A program made the translations under genes and the position numbers. A model generated the notes under the pieces. That model ran no database searches, was not told the DNA's origin, and was given only the letters and a program-made list of their open reading frames with translations. A stretch of 43,364 nt of DNA from Acidobacteriota bacterium (lineage in GTDB: Bacteria; Acidobacteriota; Vicinamibacteria; Vicinamibacterales; Vicinamibacteraceae): NCBI GenBank assembly GCA_023429845.1, contig JAEZCY010000298.1, positions 1-43,364 of the forward strand, given 5' to 3'. Positions 25,633 through 34,216 of the stretch are shown here, piece after piece (the first letter of the stretch is position 1; every line of letters starts with the position of its first letter).

Positions 25633-28380
25633 ATGCGTTTCGTGTCTGCAGCATTGCTCGCGTTCCTCGTGATCCCCGCGGCCGGCTGGGCCCAGCGTGG
25701 GTCGCTGCCACTCGATGGCACATGGGCCTTCCGGCAGGACCCGCAAGCGATCGGAGAGAAGGACGGCTGGGCTGGCGAGTCGGTGCCGTTCACACGCGAC
25801 ATCACGGTGCCGGGGGCGTGGCAGGCGCAGGGCGTAGGCGAACCGAAGGGCACCCTGCGTCACGACTACGCCGGCGCCGCGTGGTACCGACGCGTCATCG
25901 ACGTGCCCGCCGCGTGGCGCGGCAAGGTCGTCTCGCTGCGCATCGGCGGGGCGCACCGCGAGACCACAGTGTTCGTCAATGGTCGGCAGGTCGGCAGCCA
26001 TCGCGGCTTCAGCGCCCCGTTCTCGTTCGACGTCACCGAGGCGATCAGCCCGGGGACGACGAACGTCGTGGCGCTGCGCATCGTGAATCCGGGCGCCGTC
26101 CCGCTCGAGGGTCCTCGCGAGCAGAAGGGCGATCAGCCGACCGGCATGCTGAACTACATCGGCAACTGGGGCGGCGTGTACGGCAGCGTTGAACTGCGCG
26201 CCACAGACCCTGTCGCCGTCGAGCAGGTGTACGTGCGGCCCGACGTCGCGAAGCGGTCCGTCCGGATCACCGCCACCGTGCGCAACCGTGAGGACAAGCC
26301 GTTCAGCGGAGACCTGCGAGTGAGCGTGGCGCCGCGCGGCACCGCGCGTGTGCCCGTCACCGTTGCGGCAGGCGCCAGCGCGGACGCCGAGGTCACCGTG
26401 GCGATCCCCGACGCCCGGCTCTGGTCACCCGACGATCCGCATCTCTACACGGCGCGCGTCAGCCTGCGCCAGGGCAGCCGCGTGCGTGACGAGTTCGAGG
26501 AGCGCTTCGGCCTGCGCCAGTTCACGACACGGGGCAACGTGCTGCTCCTCAACGGTACGCCGATCTATCTGCGCGGCTATGGCGACGACAACATCGAGGT
26601 CCTGACGGGGTTTCCCCCATCGTCGCCCGAGGTCTACCGCCAGCGGCTGCGTCAGGCGCGCGACTTCGGGTTCAACACGGTGCGCTTCCATTCGATGACG
26701 CCGCCCGAGGAGTTCTTCAAGGCGGCCGACGAGGTCGGACTGCTCGTGATGGCCGAACTGCCGGCGGCCTACACGCAGTACGTGCTGCCACACCGGGACC
26801 TGCTGCGAGAGGAACTGCGGGACGTGGTGCTCGCCTACCGGAACCGCCCGTCGCTGCTGTCGGTCGCCTTCGGTAACGAGTTCAACCTGTCGTGGCTCGA
26901 GACGGACGCCGAGCGGCAGACGTTCATGGCAACTGTGGACGACTTCTACCGCCTCGCGAAGTCCCTGCATCCGGACGGCCTCGTCCTCTCCAACGACGGC
27001 TACGTCATGAAGCCGACCGACATGGTGAGCCACTACGGCGGCGGGCTGCCCGATCTTCCAGTCGTGAAGCACGAGTTCGGCGAGTACTACTGCTCGCTGC
27101 CCGACATCTCGTTGAAGCAGCAGTTCACCGGCGTGTTCCTGCCAGGCTGGCTCGACGCGAAGGCCGCGTGGGTGCGCGAGCAGTCGCTCGACGACCGCTA
27201 CCCGACTTACGTACGCAACTCGCAGAAGCTCCAGCAGCTCGGCCGCAAGTACCAGATCGAGCGCGTCCGTCGCCAGCAGGGCGTAACGGGCTACCACTAC
27301 TGGCTCATCGTCGATTTCCCTGGAGGCACGGGCGAAGGCGACTCGTGGGAAGAGGGCTGGTTCGACTACTTCTGGAAGCCGAAACACATCACGCCCGAGG
27401 ATGGCCGGGCCATCAACGCGGCCGTGTTGCCGCTGATCGAAACGCCTGTTGGTGACCGTACGCTCTGGAGCGACACGCCGCGCGCGGTGGACGTCGTGGT
27501 CTCCAACTACGGCGAGGCCGCACTCAGCGATGCGCCGCTGGCCTGGCAGCTTCTCGACGGGGCCAAGGAGGTGGCGGGAGGCACAGTGAAGATCTCCCAG
27601 GCCATGGGCAACGTGTCGCGCGTGGCGACGATCACGCTGCCCGCCGTGGCCGTCACGGAAGCGCGCCAGCTCGAACTCGTCGTCTCTGTGGCCGGCACCC
27701 ATCGGAACTCGTGGTCGTTCTGGACGTTTCCGCGCGCGCGACTCGACCGCGCGGCGATGCCGGTGCGTTCGGCGGTGAAGTGGGCGGGCATCCCGCGTCT
27801 CTATCCGTTCGTCGCTGACGCGCGCGACAGCGTCGCCGGGGAGGGATTGCTCATCACGCCGGCGCTGGATGACGCGGCGCTGCGACACCTGGAGGCCGGC
27901 GGCCGTGTGTGGGTGATGAGCGAGCGGGCGCGCTCGCAGGAGCGCCAGGAGATCAGCTTCTTCCCCGCGGCGGGGGGCGCGCTGGGCACCATGGTCGCCG
28001 ACCGGCACCCGGCGCTTGCCGGCTTTCCACACGACGGCTTCGTGGATCTGCAGTTCCACAGCCTCGTGGACGGCGCCGCCCCGGTGGTGCTCGACCGCTG
28101 GCCTACCGAGCTGCAACCGATCGTCGGCGGCCTGCGGACGAAGGCGAGCTTCCTCGCCAAGACCAAGGACCTGTCACGGATCGGCTACGTGTTCGAAGCG
28201 AAGGTCGGCAGCGGCCGGCTGCTCGTCACGAGCCTCCGCTTCAGGGATCACTTCGACGAGGCGTACCCGGAGGCATTGACGCTCTTCGACCGGCTGCTCC
28301 GTTATGCCACCGGGACGGACTTCGCACCCGAGGTGGAAGTCGGTACGGATCAGCTGCGGCCGCTGCTGGCGCCGCAGTGA
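25633..28380 (+). CDS. Secreted glycoside hydrolase family 2 protein (beta-galactosidase/glucuronidase-like)
   Basis: A 915-residue retaining GH2 enzyme. A signal peptide (about 1-20, GWAQ) is followed by the jelly-roll sugar-binding domain (about 22-195; VPGAWQAQG, AAWYRRVIDVP, VFVNGRQVGSHRGF), an immunoglobulin-like domain (about 200-300), and the TIM barrel. Glu416 in FGNEFN is the probable acid/base, and Glu481 in VKHEFGE the probable nucleophile. IYLRGYGDDN and FNTVRFHSMTPPEEF are typical. A C-terminal 300-residue extension beyond the barrel is of unknown fold. The ATG at 25633 starts the signal peptide; codons back to 25507 lack one. It ends one base before the convergent SDR gene. Substrate specificity is not decidable by eye. 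Confidence 0.9.
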   Translation: MRFVSAALLAFLVIPAAGWAQRGSLPLDGTWAFRQDPQAIGEKDGWAGESVPFTRDITVPGAWQAQGVGEPKGTLRHDYAGAAWYRRVIDVPAAWRGKVVSLRIGGAHRETTVFVNGRQVGSHRGFSAPFSFDVTEAISPGTTNVVALRIVNPGAVPLEGPREQKGDQPTGMLNYIGNWGGVYGSVELRATDPVAVEQVYVRPDVAKRSVRITATVRNREDKPFSGDLRVSVAPRGTARVPVTVAAGASADAEVTVAIPDARLWSPDDPHLYTARVSLRQGSRVRDEFEERFGLRQFTTRGNVLLLNGTPIYLRGYGDDNIEVLTGFPPSSPEVYRQRLRQARDFGFNTVRFHSMTPPEEFFKAADEVGLLVMAELPAAYTQYVLPHRDLLREELRDVVLAYRNRPSLLSVAFGNEFNLSWLETDAERQTFMATVDDFYRLAKSLHPDGLVLSNDGYVMKPTDMVSHYGGGLPDLPVVKHEFGEYYCSLPDISLKQQFTGVFLPGWLDAKAAWVREQSLDDRYPTYVRNSQKLQQLGRKYQIERVRRQQGVTGYHYWLIVDFPGGTGEGDSWEEGWFDYFWKPKHITPEDGRAINAAVLPLIETPVGDRTLWSDTPRAVDVVVSNYGEAALSDAPLAWQLLDGAKEVAGGTVKISQAMGNVSRVATITLPAVAVTEARQLELVVSVAGTHRNSWSFWTFPRARLDRAAMPVRSAVKWAGIPRLYPFVADARDSVAGEGLLITPALDDAALRHLEAGGRVWVMSERARSQERQEISFFPAAGGALGTMVADRHPALAGFPHDGFVDLQFHSLVDGAAPVVLDRWPTELQPIVGGLRTKASFLAKTKDLSRIGYVFEAKVGSGRLLVTSLRFRDHFDEAYPEALTLFDRLLRYATGTDFAPEVEVGTDQLRPLLAPQ

Positions 28381-29130
28381 CTACTTCGCCGTCCAGCCGC
28401 CGTCGACGGGGATGACGGCGCCGGTGACGTAGGATGACTCGTCAGAGGCCAGGAACAGCGCGGCAGAGGCGACTTCCTCGACCGTCCCGACCCGTCCGAG
28501 CATCGTCTGGCTGCACTGCCACGCGTAGTTCGGGTCGCCGGGGCGAGGCGAGATGCGGGTCTGGATTGGCCCGGGGCACAGCGCGTTGACGCGAACGTTG
28601 CGGGGGCCGTAGTCGTATGCCGCACTGAGGGTATAGCCGAGGAGCCCGGCCTTCGTCGTCGTGTAGGCCACCGAGGTCGGACAGCCCACCATCGCCTGAA
28701 TGGAGACGATGTTGACGATGGAGCCGCCGCCGGCGGCGAGCATGTGCGGCAGGGCTTCGCGCGAGCAGTGGTGGGTGCCGAGGAGCGCCACCTTGATGCA
28801 CTGGTCCCATTCGTCGGCCGTGGACTCGAGCACCGCATGGAATTCGCCGAGGTGCGCGGCGTTGTTGCAGAGCACGTCCAGCCGCCCCGCGGCCGCCACG
28901 GCGGCCGTCACCATCGCGCCAACGTCGTCGGGCGACGAGACGTCCGTGCGGCAGAAGAGGGCGCGACGCCCCTGCTGCCGTAACGCCGCGGCGACCGCCT
29001 CGCCCGCCGCCTCATCGACGTCGGCCAGCGTGACGTGCGCGCCGTGCACCGCGAAGCGCTCCGCGATGGCACGCCCGATCCCGTGTGCCGCACCCGTGAC
29101 GATTGCGCTCTTGCCTTCGAGTCGAGCCAT
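28381..29130 (-). CDS. Short-chain dehydrogenase/reductase (SDR), classical
   Basis: A 249-residue cytoplasmic NAD(P)-dependent oxidoreductase. TGAAHGIG (about 12-19) is the cofactor loop and the acidic ADVD after the second strand favours NAD. CNNAA, then Ser in IVSIQ and YTTTK, give the Ser-Tyr-Lys catalytic set, and PGPIQT plus the VIPVDGGW C-terminus are standard. In this locus it may oxidise a sugar or a 2-keto-3-deoxy sugar acid. Its stop is immediately adjacent to the GH2 stop (28380/28381), so the two transcripts converge. It is divergent from the IclR regulator with 126 bp between starts, which makes it a likely regulatory target. Confidence 0.92.
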   Translation of the reverse strand: MARLEGKSAIVTGAAHGIGRAIAERFAVHGAHVTLADVDEAAGEAVAAALRQQGRRALFCRTDVSSPDDVGAMVTAAVAAAGRLDVLCNNAAHLGEFHAVLESTADEWDQCIKVALLGTHHCSREALPHMLAAGGGSIVNIVSIQAMVGCPTSVAYTTTKAGLLGYTLSAAYDYGPRNVRVNALCPGPIQTRISPRPGDPNYAWQCSQTMLGRVGTVEEVASAALFLASDESSYVTGAVIPVDGGWTAK

Positions 29131-29244
29131 GTGGGGCGTGATTCTCCGGCCGGTGCCGGCGCCTGTCAATGACGCGGGCGACGTCGCACGCCGTCGTGTC
29201 CAGTGCTGTGGAATCGCATGGCGCCCGATGAAGCGGGGCGCTAC

Positions 29245-29250
29245 GGAGGG
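29245..29250 (+). promoter_or_regulatory. Shine-Dalgarno site fixing the IclR start
   Basis: GGAGGG stands 6 nt before the ATG at 29257. The 126-bp gap between this gene and the divergent SDR gene presumably also holds both promoters and the regulator's operator, but no clear palindrome was identified. Confidence 0.7.
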
Positions 29251-29256
29251 TATGTG

Positions 29257-30084
29257 ATGCGTGCCGCCAAGACCCCCTCGGTGCCAGCCCTGCAGCGTGG
29301 CCTCGCCATCCTCGAGCGCATCGCCCGATCGCGCCGCGGACTGACGTTCGCGCAGCTCACGCGCTACGTCGAGGACGTGCCGAAGAGTTCGGTCCATACG
29401 CTGGTCCTCACGCTCGAACGCGAGGGCTACCTGCAGCGCGAGGATGCGACCGGCCGCTACGTCACCGGCGCCAAGCTCGTACACATCGCCGGCGTGACGC
29501 TCGACAGCGTCGTGTTGCGCGAGCGGGCGACGCCGATGCTTCGCGAACTCGTCGCCGACACGCGCATGACGGCGCACCTGGCCGTGCTCGAGCGCGACGA
29601 GGTCACCATCGTCGCCAAGGTCGACCGCCCGGGCACGCATCGCATCGCCACGTGGGTGGGCAAGCGCATGGACGCGCACTGCACGAGTCTCGGCAAGTGC
29701 CTCATCGCCCACGTCCCCGAGGAGGACGTCGATCGGCTGATTGCCGATCGTGGGCTGCTGCGCCACAACGAGTACACGATCGTCTCGCCGTCCCGGCTCA
29801 AGCAGGAGTTGGCCCGCGTCCGCGCGCTCGGGTACGCGCTCGACGATCAGGAAGAGGAACTCGGCGGCCGCTGCGTCGGCGCACCGGTGTGGAATCGCGA
29901 AGGGCGTGCGGTGGCCGCTGTCAGCATCTCGGGCAGCACTGACTACATCACCGCGGAAACGCTCGACGGTTTCGTGGCACGCGTTCGGGAGGCAGCGCTG
30001 GCGATCTCGCGCGAACTGGGGTACTCAGGCGAGCCCGGGCGCACGACCCTGTCGTCGATCGCCCACGACTCGCTGGCCTCCTGA
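29257..30084 (+). CDS. IclR-family transcriptional regulator
   Basis: A 275-residue regulator: N-terminal winged helix-turn-helix (about 9-68; PALQRGLAILERIA, PKSSVHTLVLTLEREGYL) and a C-terminal IclR effector domain (about 80-255; HLAVLERDEVTIVAKVD, HCTSLGKCLIAH, GRCVGAPVWNREGRAVAAVS). IclR proteins typically control carbon catabolism genes and bind small acids. Its position, divergent from the SDR and beside the glycosidase/dehydratase cluster, suggests control of that cluster by a sugar acid or its breakdown product (inference). The start is set by GGAGGG at 29245-29250. The following 220 bp contain no recognisable gene. Confidence 0.92.
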   Translation: MRAAKTPSVPALQRGLAILERIARSRRGLTFAQLTRYVEDVPKSSVHTLVLTLEREGYLQREDATGRYVTGAKLVHIAGVTLDSVVLRERATPMLRELVADTRMTAHLAVLERDEVTIVAKVDRPGTHRIATWVGKRMDAHCTSLGKCLIAHVPEEDVDRLIADRGLLRHNEYTIVSPSRLKQELARVRALGYALDDQEEELGGRCVGAPVWNREGRAVAAVSISGSTDYITAETLDGFVARVREAALAISRELGYSGEPGRTTLSSIAHDSLAS

Positions 30085-30307
30085 ACAGGCCCTCACAGAC
30101 TCGACGCCGTGTCCGTCGTCGCGGGAACGACGCGCGATGCTGCGTGTCGCCGACCCGTCACCGCGCCGACTCAGTGATACATTCGCCCGCCAAGAAGCAC
30201 CAGGGCCACCATAGATGCCGCGCCGTGAGCCGCGCACTCGCCGCACGGCTGCGCCATCCCGGCCTCTGCGCCCGGGGCGCACTGGCCGCTGACGGAGAAG
30301 CGTGCAG

Positions 30308-30967
30308 ATGAACTGGATTCGTGACCGCGGGCTGACGCTCGTGCTGATGGCGTGCTTCCTGGTGCTCCTGGGAGGCCAGATGACGGCGGGCTACTTCGAG
30401 TACAACGACCAGCAGCGACTCGACGGAAGTCCCGCGGTCAGCGTGCGGGAGTATTTCAAGACCGGTCACCCCTGGTCGGCGACGTTCGAGAACTGGGAGA
30501 GCGAGTTCCTCCAGATGGGCGTGTTCGTCCTTCTGACAACGTTCCTCGTCCAACGGGGCTCGCCCGAATCGAGACGTCCGGGAGTGAAGGAGCTCGTCGA
30601 TGCCGATCCGCGCGAGCACGCCGACGATCCGCGGGCGCCATGGCCTGTGCGTCGCGGCGGCATTGCGTTGCGTCTGTACGAGAACTCACTCGGCCTGGCG
30701 TTCGTGCTGCTGTTTCTCCTGAGCTGGGCCGGCCATGCGGCGGGCGGCTTCAGTGAGTACCGGCAGGAGTCGATCGAGCACGGCCTGGGCGCACCAACTG
30801 TCGCGCAGTACGCCTTCTCCGCGCGGCTGTGGTTCGAGTCCCTGCAGAACTGGCAGAGCGAGTTCCTCGCGATCGCGTCGATGGTCTGGCTGTCGGTCTA
30901 CCTGCGGCAGCGCCATTCCCCCGAGTCCAAGCCCGTACACGCTGCCCACGACGACAACGGCCGCTGA
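30308..30967 (+). CDS. DUF6766-like membrane protein with internal duplication
   Basis: About 219 residues with four hydrophobic segments in two repeated halves. Each half ends in a similar block: FENWESEFLQM then FLVQRGSPES in the first, and LQNWQSEFLAI then YLRQRHSPES in the second, each preceded by a Y-rich extracytoplasmic segment. I recall this pattern as the DUF6766 family, of unknown function. The ATG at 30308 is chosen; a GTG at 30302 is nearer to GGAG (30294-30297) and cannot be excluded. It stands apart, converging on the HD-GYP operon. Confidence 0.75.
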   Translation: MNWIRDRGLTLVLMACFLVLLGGQMTAGYFEYNDQQRLDGSPAVSVREYFKTGHPWSATFENWESEFLQMGVFVLLTTFLVQRGSPESRRPGVKELVDADPREHADDPRAPWPVRRGGIALRLYENSLGLAFVLLFLLSWAGHAAGGFSEYRQESIEHGLGAPTVAQYAFSARLWFESLQNWQSEFLAIASMVWLSVYLRQRHSPESKPVHAAHDDNGR

Positions 30968-30992
30968 CGGTCGCGTCGCCAGAAGCCGCGAG

Positions 30993-32969
30993 TCACGAGA
31001 CCGGGCTGAGGGTGGGCTCCACCCGGTCCACGCCCTCATCACCGAGCTGAGACAGCGCACGGAACGCGGGCGACACGGCGAGAAATGCCTCGACGACGCG
31101 AGGATCGAAGTGCGTGCCGCTGCCCTGGACGATCAGGCCCTGCGCTTGGTCGTGGGTCATCGCCCGCCGGTATGGCCGGTGCGTCACGACGGCGTCATAC
31201 ACGTCGACCACCGCAATCAACCGGCCGGCGATGGGGATCTCCGTGCCGCGCAGCCGCTCGGGATAGCCCGTGCCGTCCCACTTCTCGTGGTGTGTGTAGA
31301 CGATGTCCTTGGCCAGCGCGAGGGTGGCGTCATCATGGCTGCCGACCACGCGCTCCGCATCGACGATCACGTCACGGCCGTAGGTTGGATGGCGCTGCAT
31401 CTCGGCAAACTCGGCCGCATTCAGCGGTCCGGCCTTGTTCAGGACGCCGTCGGGGATGCCGACCTTGCCGATGTCGTGCAGCGCCGCCAGGGTGGACAAC
31501 AGCACGACCCGCTCGTCCGTGAGGTACTCGCGGAAGTCCGGGTGCTGCCGCAGTTGCTCCGCGAGCAGTCGGGCGTAGTGCTGGATGCGACGCGAATGCT
31601 GCCCGGTTTCCGCATCGCGCATCGCGGTGAGTCCCAGGAGCGCCTCGACCATCAGGCTCTGCGACATGGCGCTATCGTGGCTCGCGCGATCGGCTCGCTG
31701 CCCCTCCAGGCTCAGGCGTGCGCCAGTCATCGCGGCGAGGGTGCCGGCAACGGCGATTGTCGGGTACAAGGGCGATACCAGCATGCCCGTCCAGAACAGG
31801 AGCGAGGTGGCGCCGATCCAAAGGATTCCCATAAGGGCCCCCGCGCCGACCATCCCGCGCAGTGCGCCCCACCGCCGGACTGCGAGCGCCGTCACGCCTC
31901 CCAGCAGCAGGAGGAGGGCTGTTTCCACGACGCCAGCGTGCTGCGGACGGTAGAGGAAGTCCTGCTGCAGCAGGTTGTCGGCCACGGTGCCCTGCACTTC
32001 CACACCGCTGAACAAGGTGTCCAGGGGCGTGGCCACCACTTCGCGGGTGCCCAGCGCCGTCGTCCCGATGAACGCGATTCTGCCTCGCACCTCGGCTGGC
32101 CGCACCGCCCGGTTCAGCACGTCCACCGCCGAGACGTGACGCAGCGTCCCCTTGCCCCCGCGGTACCGCAACAGCAGATTCCCCCGGCCGTCCAATGGTA
32201 TGTTGCGCGCCGAGCCCTCGTCCGCACGCGTCGCGTCGCCCTTCATGCGCAACACGGCGGCATGCGCGTTGTGGCCCTGCAACACCGCGGCATCGCTCCC
32301 GAGCAACTTGCTGACAGCCGCAAGGGCGAGGGACGGCGACGGTCGGCCGTGCAGGTCGATCACGAGCGGCACGCGGCGCAGAATGCCGTCGCGGTCGGGC
32401 GCGGCGTTGAGGAATCCGGCGCCGCCGGCGGCTGCGTCCAGGGCCGGCAGATTGCACACGGCGCCGGACGCACGAAACAGCGGGGGCAACGCATCGTCAC
32501 CCGCCCGCTGCAAGACCGCGACGTCCAGCGACCGACGGCCGCAGCCATTCCGCTCCCCTGCGTCGCCGAAGCGGAGACCGTACCCCAGCACGACCCGCGG
32601 CGAGGCGACACTCCCGACCAACGCCGCCTCGGCGTGCGCGGCCGTTGTGTCCCCGTTTCGTTCGGGCTCGGCAAACACCACGTCCAGCGCCACCACTTCG
32701 GCCCCGAGATCCTGCAGACCGTCGATCAGCTCCGCCATGCGATCGCGCGGCCATGGCCACTGACCGACTGCGGCGAGGCTGCGTTCATCTACGTCCACCA
32801 CGACGACGCGGCCGCTCGGCTCGCGTGCAGGCATGGCACGCACCATGACGTCGTACACGCCGCTCTCGAGGTTCATCAGCAGTCGCGGCCGGCCGACACA
32901 AAGGAGGGCGATGACGAGCGCTGGCGCGATGCCGCACCAGAGCAGCAGGCGCGTCGGCGGGCGGGTCAT
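30993..32969 (-). CDS. CHASE2-sensor HD-GYP c-di-GMP phosphodiesterase
   Basis: A 658-residue membrane signalling protein. Order: an N-terminal TM (about 8-25), an extracytoplasmic CHASE2 domain (about 35-320; VVVVDVDERSLAAVGQWPWP, ALDVVFAEP, RIAFIGTTALGTREVVATPL), three TM segments (about 335-410), then a cytoplasmic HD-GYP domain (about 440-640). His498-Asp499 in LHDIGK, HHEKWDGTGYPERL and HRPYRR supply the metal and GYP motifs, so c-di-GMP hydrolysis is predicted. Many CHASE2 proteins end in adenylate cyclase or kinase domains; an HD-GYP output is less usual. It is the last gene of a FecR-OmpA-CHASE2 operon, overlapping OmpA by 4 bp. The ligand may be envelope-associated. Confidence 0.92.
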   Translation of the reverse strand: MTRPPTRLLLWCGIAPALVIALLCVGRPRLLMNLESGVYDVMVRAMPAREPSGRVVVVDVDERSLAAVGQWPWPRDRMAELIDGLQDLGAEVVALDVVFAEPERNGDTTAAHAEAALVGSVASPRVVLGYGLRFGDAGERNGCGRRSLDVAVLQRAGDDALPPLFRASGAVCNLPALDAAAGGAGFLNAAPDRDGILRRVPLVIDLHGRPSPSLALAAVSKLLGSDAAVLQGHNAHAAVLRMKGDATRADEGSARNIPLDGRGNLLLRYRGGKGTLRHVSAVDVLNRAVRPAEVRGRIAFIGTTALGTREVVATPLDTLFSGVEVQGTVADNLLQQDFLYRPQHAGVVETALLLLLGGVTALAVRRWGALRGMVGAGALMGILWIGATSLLFWTGMLVSPLYPTIAVAGTLAAMTGARLSLEGQRADRASHDSAMSQSLMVEALLGLTAMRDAETGQHSRRIQHYARLLAEQLRQHPDFREYLTDERVVLLSTLAALHDIGKVGIPDGVLNKAGPLNAAEFAEMQRHPTYGRDVIVDAERVVGSHDDATLALAKDIVYTHHEKWDGTGYPERLRGTEIPIAGRLIAVVDVYDAVVTHRPYRRAMTHDQAQGLIVQGSGTHFDPRVVEAFLAVSPAFRALSQLGDEGVDRVEPTLSPVS

Positions 32970-33613
32970 CGCACGGTGACCTCCACCCGCCGGTTGCGAG
33001 GTTCGAAGACGTTGTCGGCGGTCGCGACGAGCGGCTCCGACTCGCCATGGGATGAGACTCGGATGGCCTCCCCGGCGACACGCGTGTCGAGCAGCAGGTC
33101 GCGGACCGCCTGCGCGCGTTTCAGCCCGAGCTGGATGTTCGCCTCGGTGGCGCCAGCACGGTCGGTGTGCCCCACGATGAACACCTCGGCGAAGGGCCGC
33201 GTGCGCGCTGCATCCAGGATCTCGGGCAGCGCGGCGCGGCTCTCGGCCGTGAGCTCTTCGGAATCGAAACGGAAGTACAGAGTGAATGTCGCCGCTGCGG
33301 GTGGCAGGAACGCCAGGAGGTCGCCGAACGCGCCGTGCATCTCGGCGTCGCTCATGCGCTGGGGCGTCGCCGGTGCGGCGGCGGCTGCGACGCGGGTCCA
33401 GGCGCCCGCCTCGCCCAGCTCCACCACACCGTGCGCGTTCGAGACGAGGACCCGGCCCGCTCGCCCGGTGGCATCGTCGGGCACCAGCACGATCACGTCG
33501 TGGGGCGTCGGCCCGGGCGCCATCGCATGCGGGCTTCGCGCGCCGCATGCAACGCCTGCGATCACGGATGCGGCGGCGAGCGTCAGCGCCACCAGTCGCC
33601 ACCCGGACGTCAT
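32966..33613 (-). CDS. OmpA-family peptidoglycan-binding (lipo)protein
   Basis: A 215-residue exported protein. The N-terminal segment (about 5-23) ends at a Cys in AGVACGA, a weak lipobox. A poorly conserved spacer (about 25-105) leads into an OmpA-like domain (about 110-215) with FRFDSEELT, VGHTDRAG, NIQLGLKRAQAV, GESEPL and NRRVEVTV. The Asp and Arg that grip diaminopimelate (TDRAG, NRRVEV) are kept, so peptidoglycan binding is likely. It overlaps FecR upstream and CHASE2/HD-GYP downstream by 4 bp each (ATGA), so the three are translated together. A role as wall anchor for the envelope sensor is inferred. Confidence 0.88.
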   Translation of the reverse strand: MTSGWRLVALTLAAASVIAGVACGARSPHAMAPGPTPHDVIVLVPDDATGRAGRVLVSNAHGVVELGEAGAWTRVAAAAAPATPQRMSDAEMHGAFGDLLAFLPPAAATFTLYFRFDSEELTAESRAALPEILDAARTRPFAEVFIVGHTDRAGATEANIQLGLKRAQAVRDLLLDTRVAGEAIRVSSHGESEPLVATADNVFEPRNRRVEVTVR

Positions 33614-34080
33614 TGGTCGGCGACTTGGATGACCAACGTGGTGCCGCGCACACCGACAATGGCGGCCGGGGTCTCGAGCCGTACGGCATCAGGCGCCAGC
33701 TTCGCGATACGTCCCGAGACGTACGCCGCCGCGCCCCTCACGACCTTCAGCGCAAGCGCCAGCTTCCCTTCAGCCGGCGCATACTGCACGGTGTCCAGCC
33801 GCAGCGCGCTGTCAGGACCGAGCGACAGCCGGGTGTCGTCCTTCAGCGTCACGCCGAGGCGCCCCTCGGTGCCCGTGCGAAGCATGTCGCTTTCGAACAG
33901 CGGCAGGCCGACGCGCGCCTCGATCGCTACGCCGTCGCGAACAACGGATGCGGAGCCAGACGACAGGTGCACCCGACCAGCGGGTGCCGACGGTGGCGTC
34001 CCCGGCGCGGGTCCGGCGAGCGCTGGCGATACCGCAAGCAACGTGATCCACAGGCAGAGTCGACCAAGGCGAAGTCTCAC
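33610..34080 (-). CDS. Exported FecR-domain protein
   Basis: A 156-residue protein: signal peptide (about 1-23, LLAVSPALAG), then a FecR beta-solenoid-like domain with VHLSSGSASVVRDG, LFESDMLRTGTEGRLGVTL, DDTRLSLGPDSALRLDTV and RLETPAAIVGVRGT. Unlike classical FecR it has no cytoplasmic anti-sigma part, so it is the periplasmic FecR module alone. The GTG at 34080 is preferred because AGGAG (34088-34092) is 7 nt upstream; a GTG at 34113 lacks such support. It is first in the operon with OmpA and CHASE2/HD-GYP and may be a ligand-binding or scaffold partner of the CHASE2 sensor (inference). Confidence 0.88.
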   Translation of the reverse strand: MRLRLGRLCLWITLLAVSPALAGPAPGTPPSAPAGRVHLSSGSASVVRDGVAIEARVGLPLFESDMLRTGTEGRLGVTLKDDTRLSLGPDSALRLDTVQYAPAEGKLALALKVVRGAAAYVSGRIAKLAPDAVRLETPAAIVGVRGTTLVIQVADQ

Positions 34081-34087
34081 GTCAGCG

Positions 34088-34092
34088 CTCCT
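34088..34092 (-). promoter_or_regulatory. Shine-Dalgarno site fixing the FecR start
   Basis: AGGAG on the minus strand, 7 nt ahead of the GTG at 34080. It marks the first gene of the FecR-OmpA-CHASE2 operon; the promoter must lie between here and about 34216, where no confident hexamers were identified. Confidence 0.65.
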
Positions 34093-34216
34093 CACATCCG
34101 GCGGCGGCGCCACGCGGTCACGCGCGGTCGCGCGTTTGCCGGGCCGGCCTTCGAAGGCAATCGGCGTGCACGCTTTCGACGTGAGAAGGTTGCCTCAGCT
34201 GAAGCGGGTCGCCGGC

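Noticed and set aside
33167..34216. Long upstream extension of the zinc-ribbon frame
   Set aside because: It runs antisense over the FecR and OmpA genes and shows shadow-like composition; only the last 77 codons have protein-like content.
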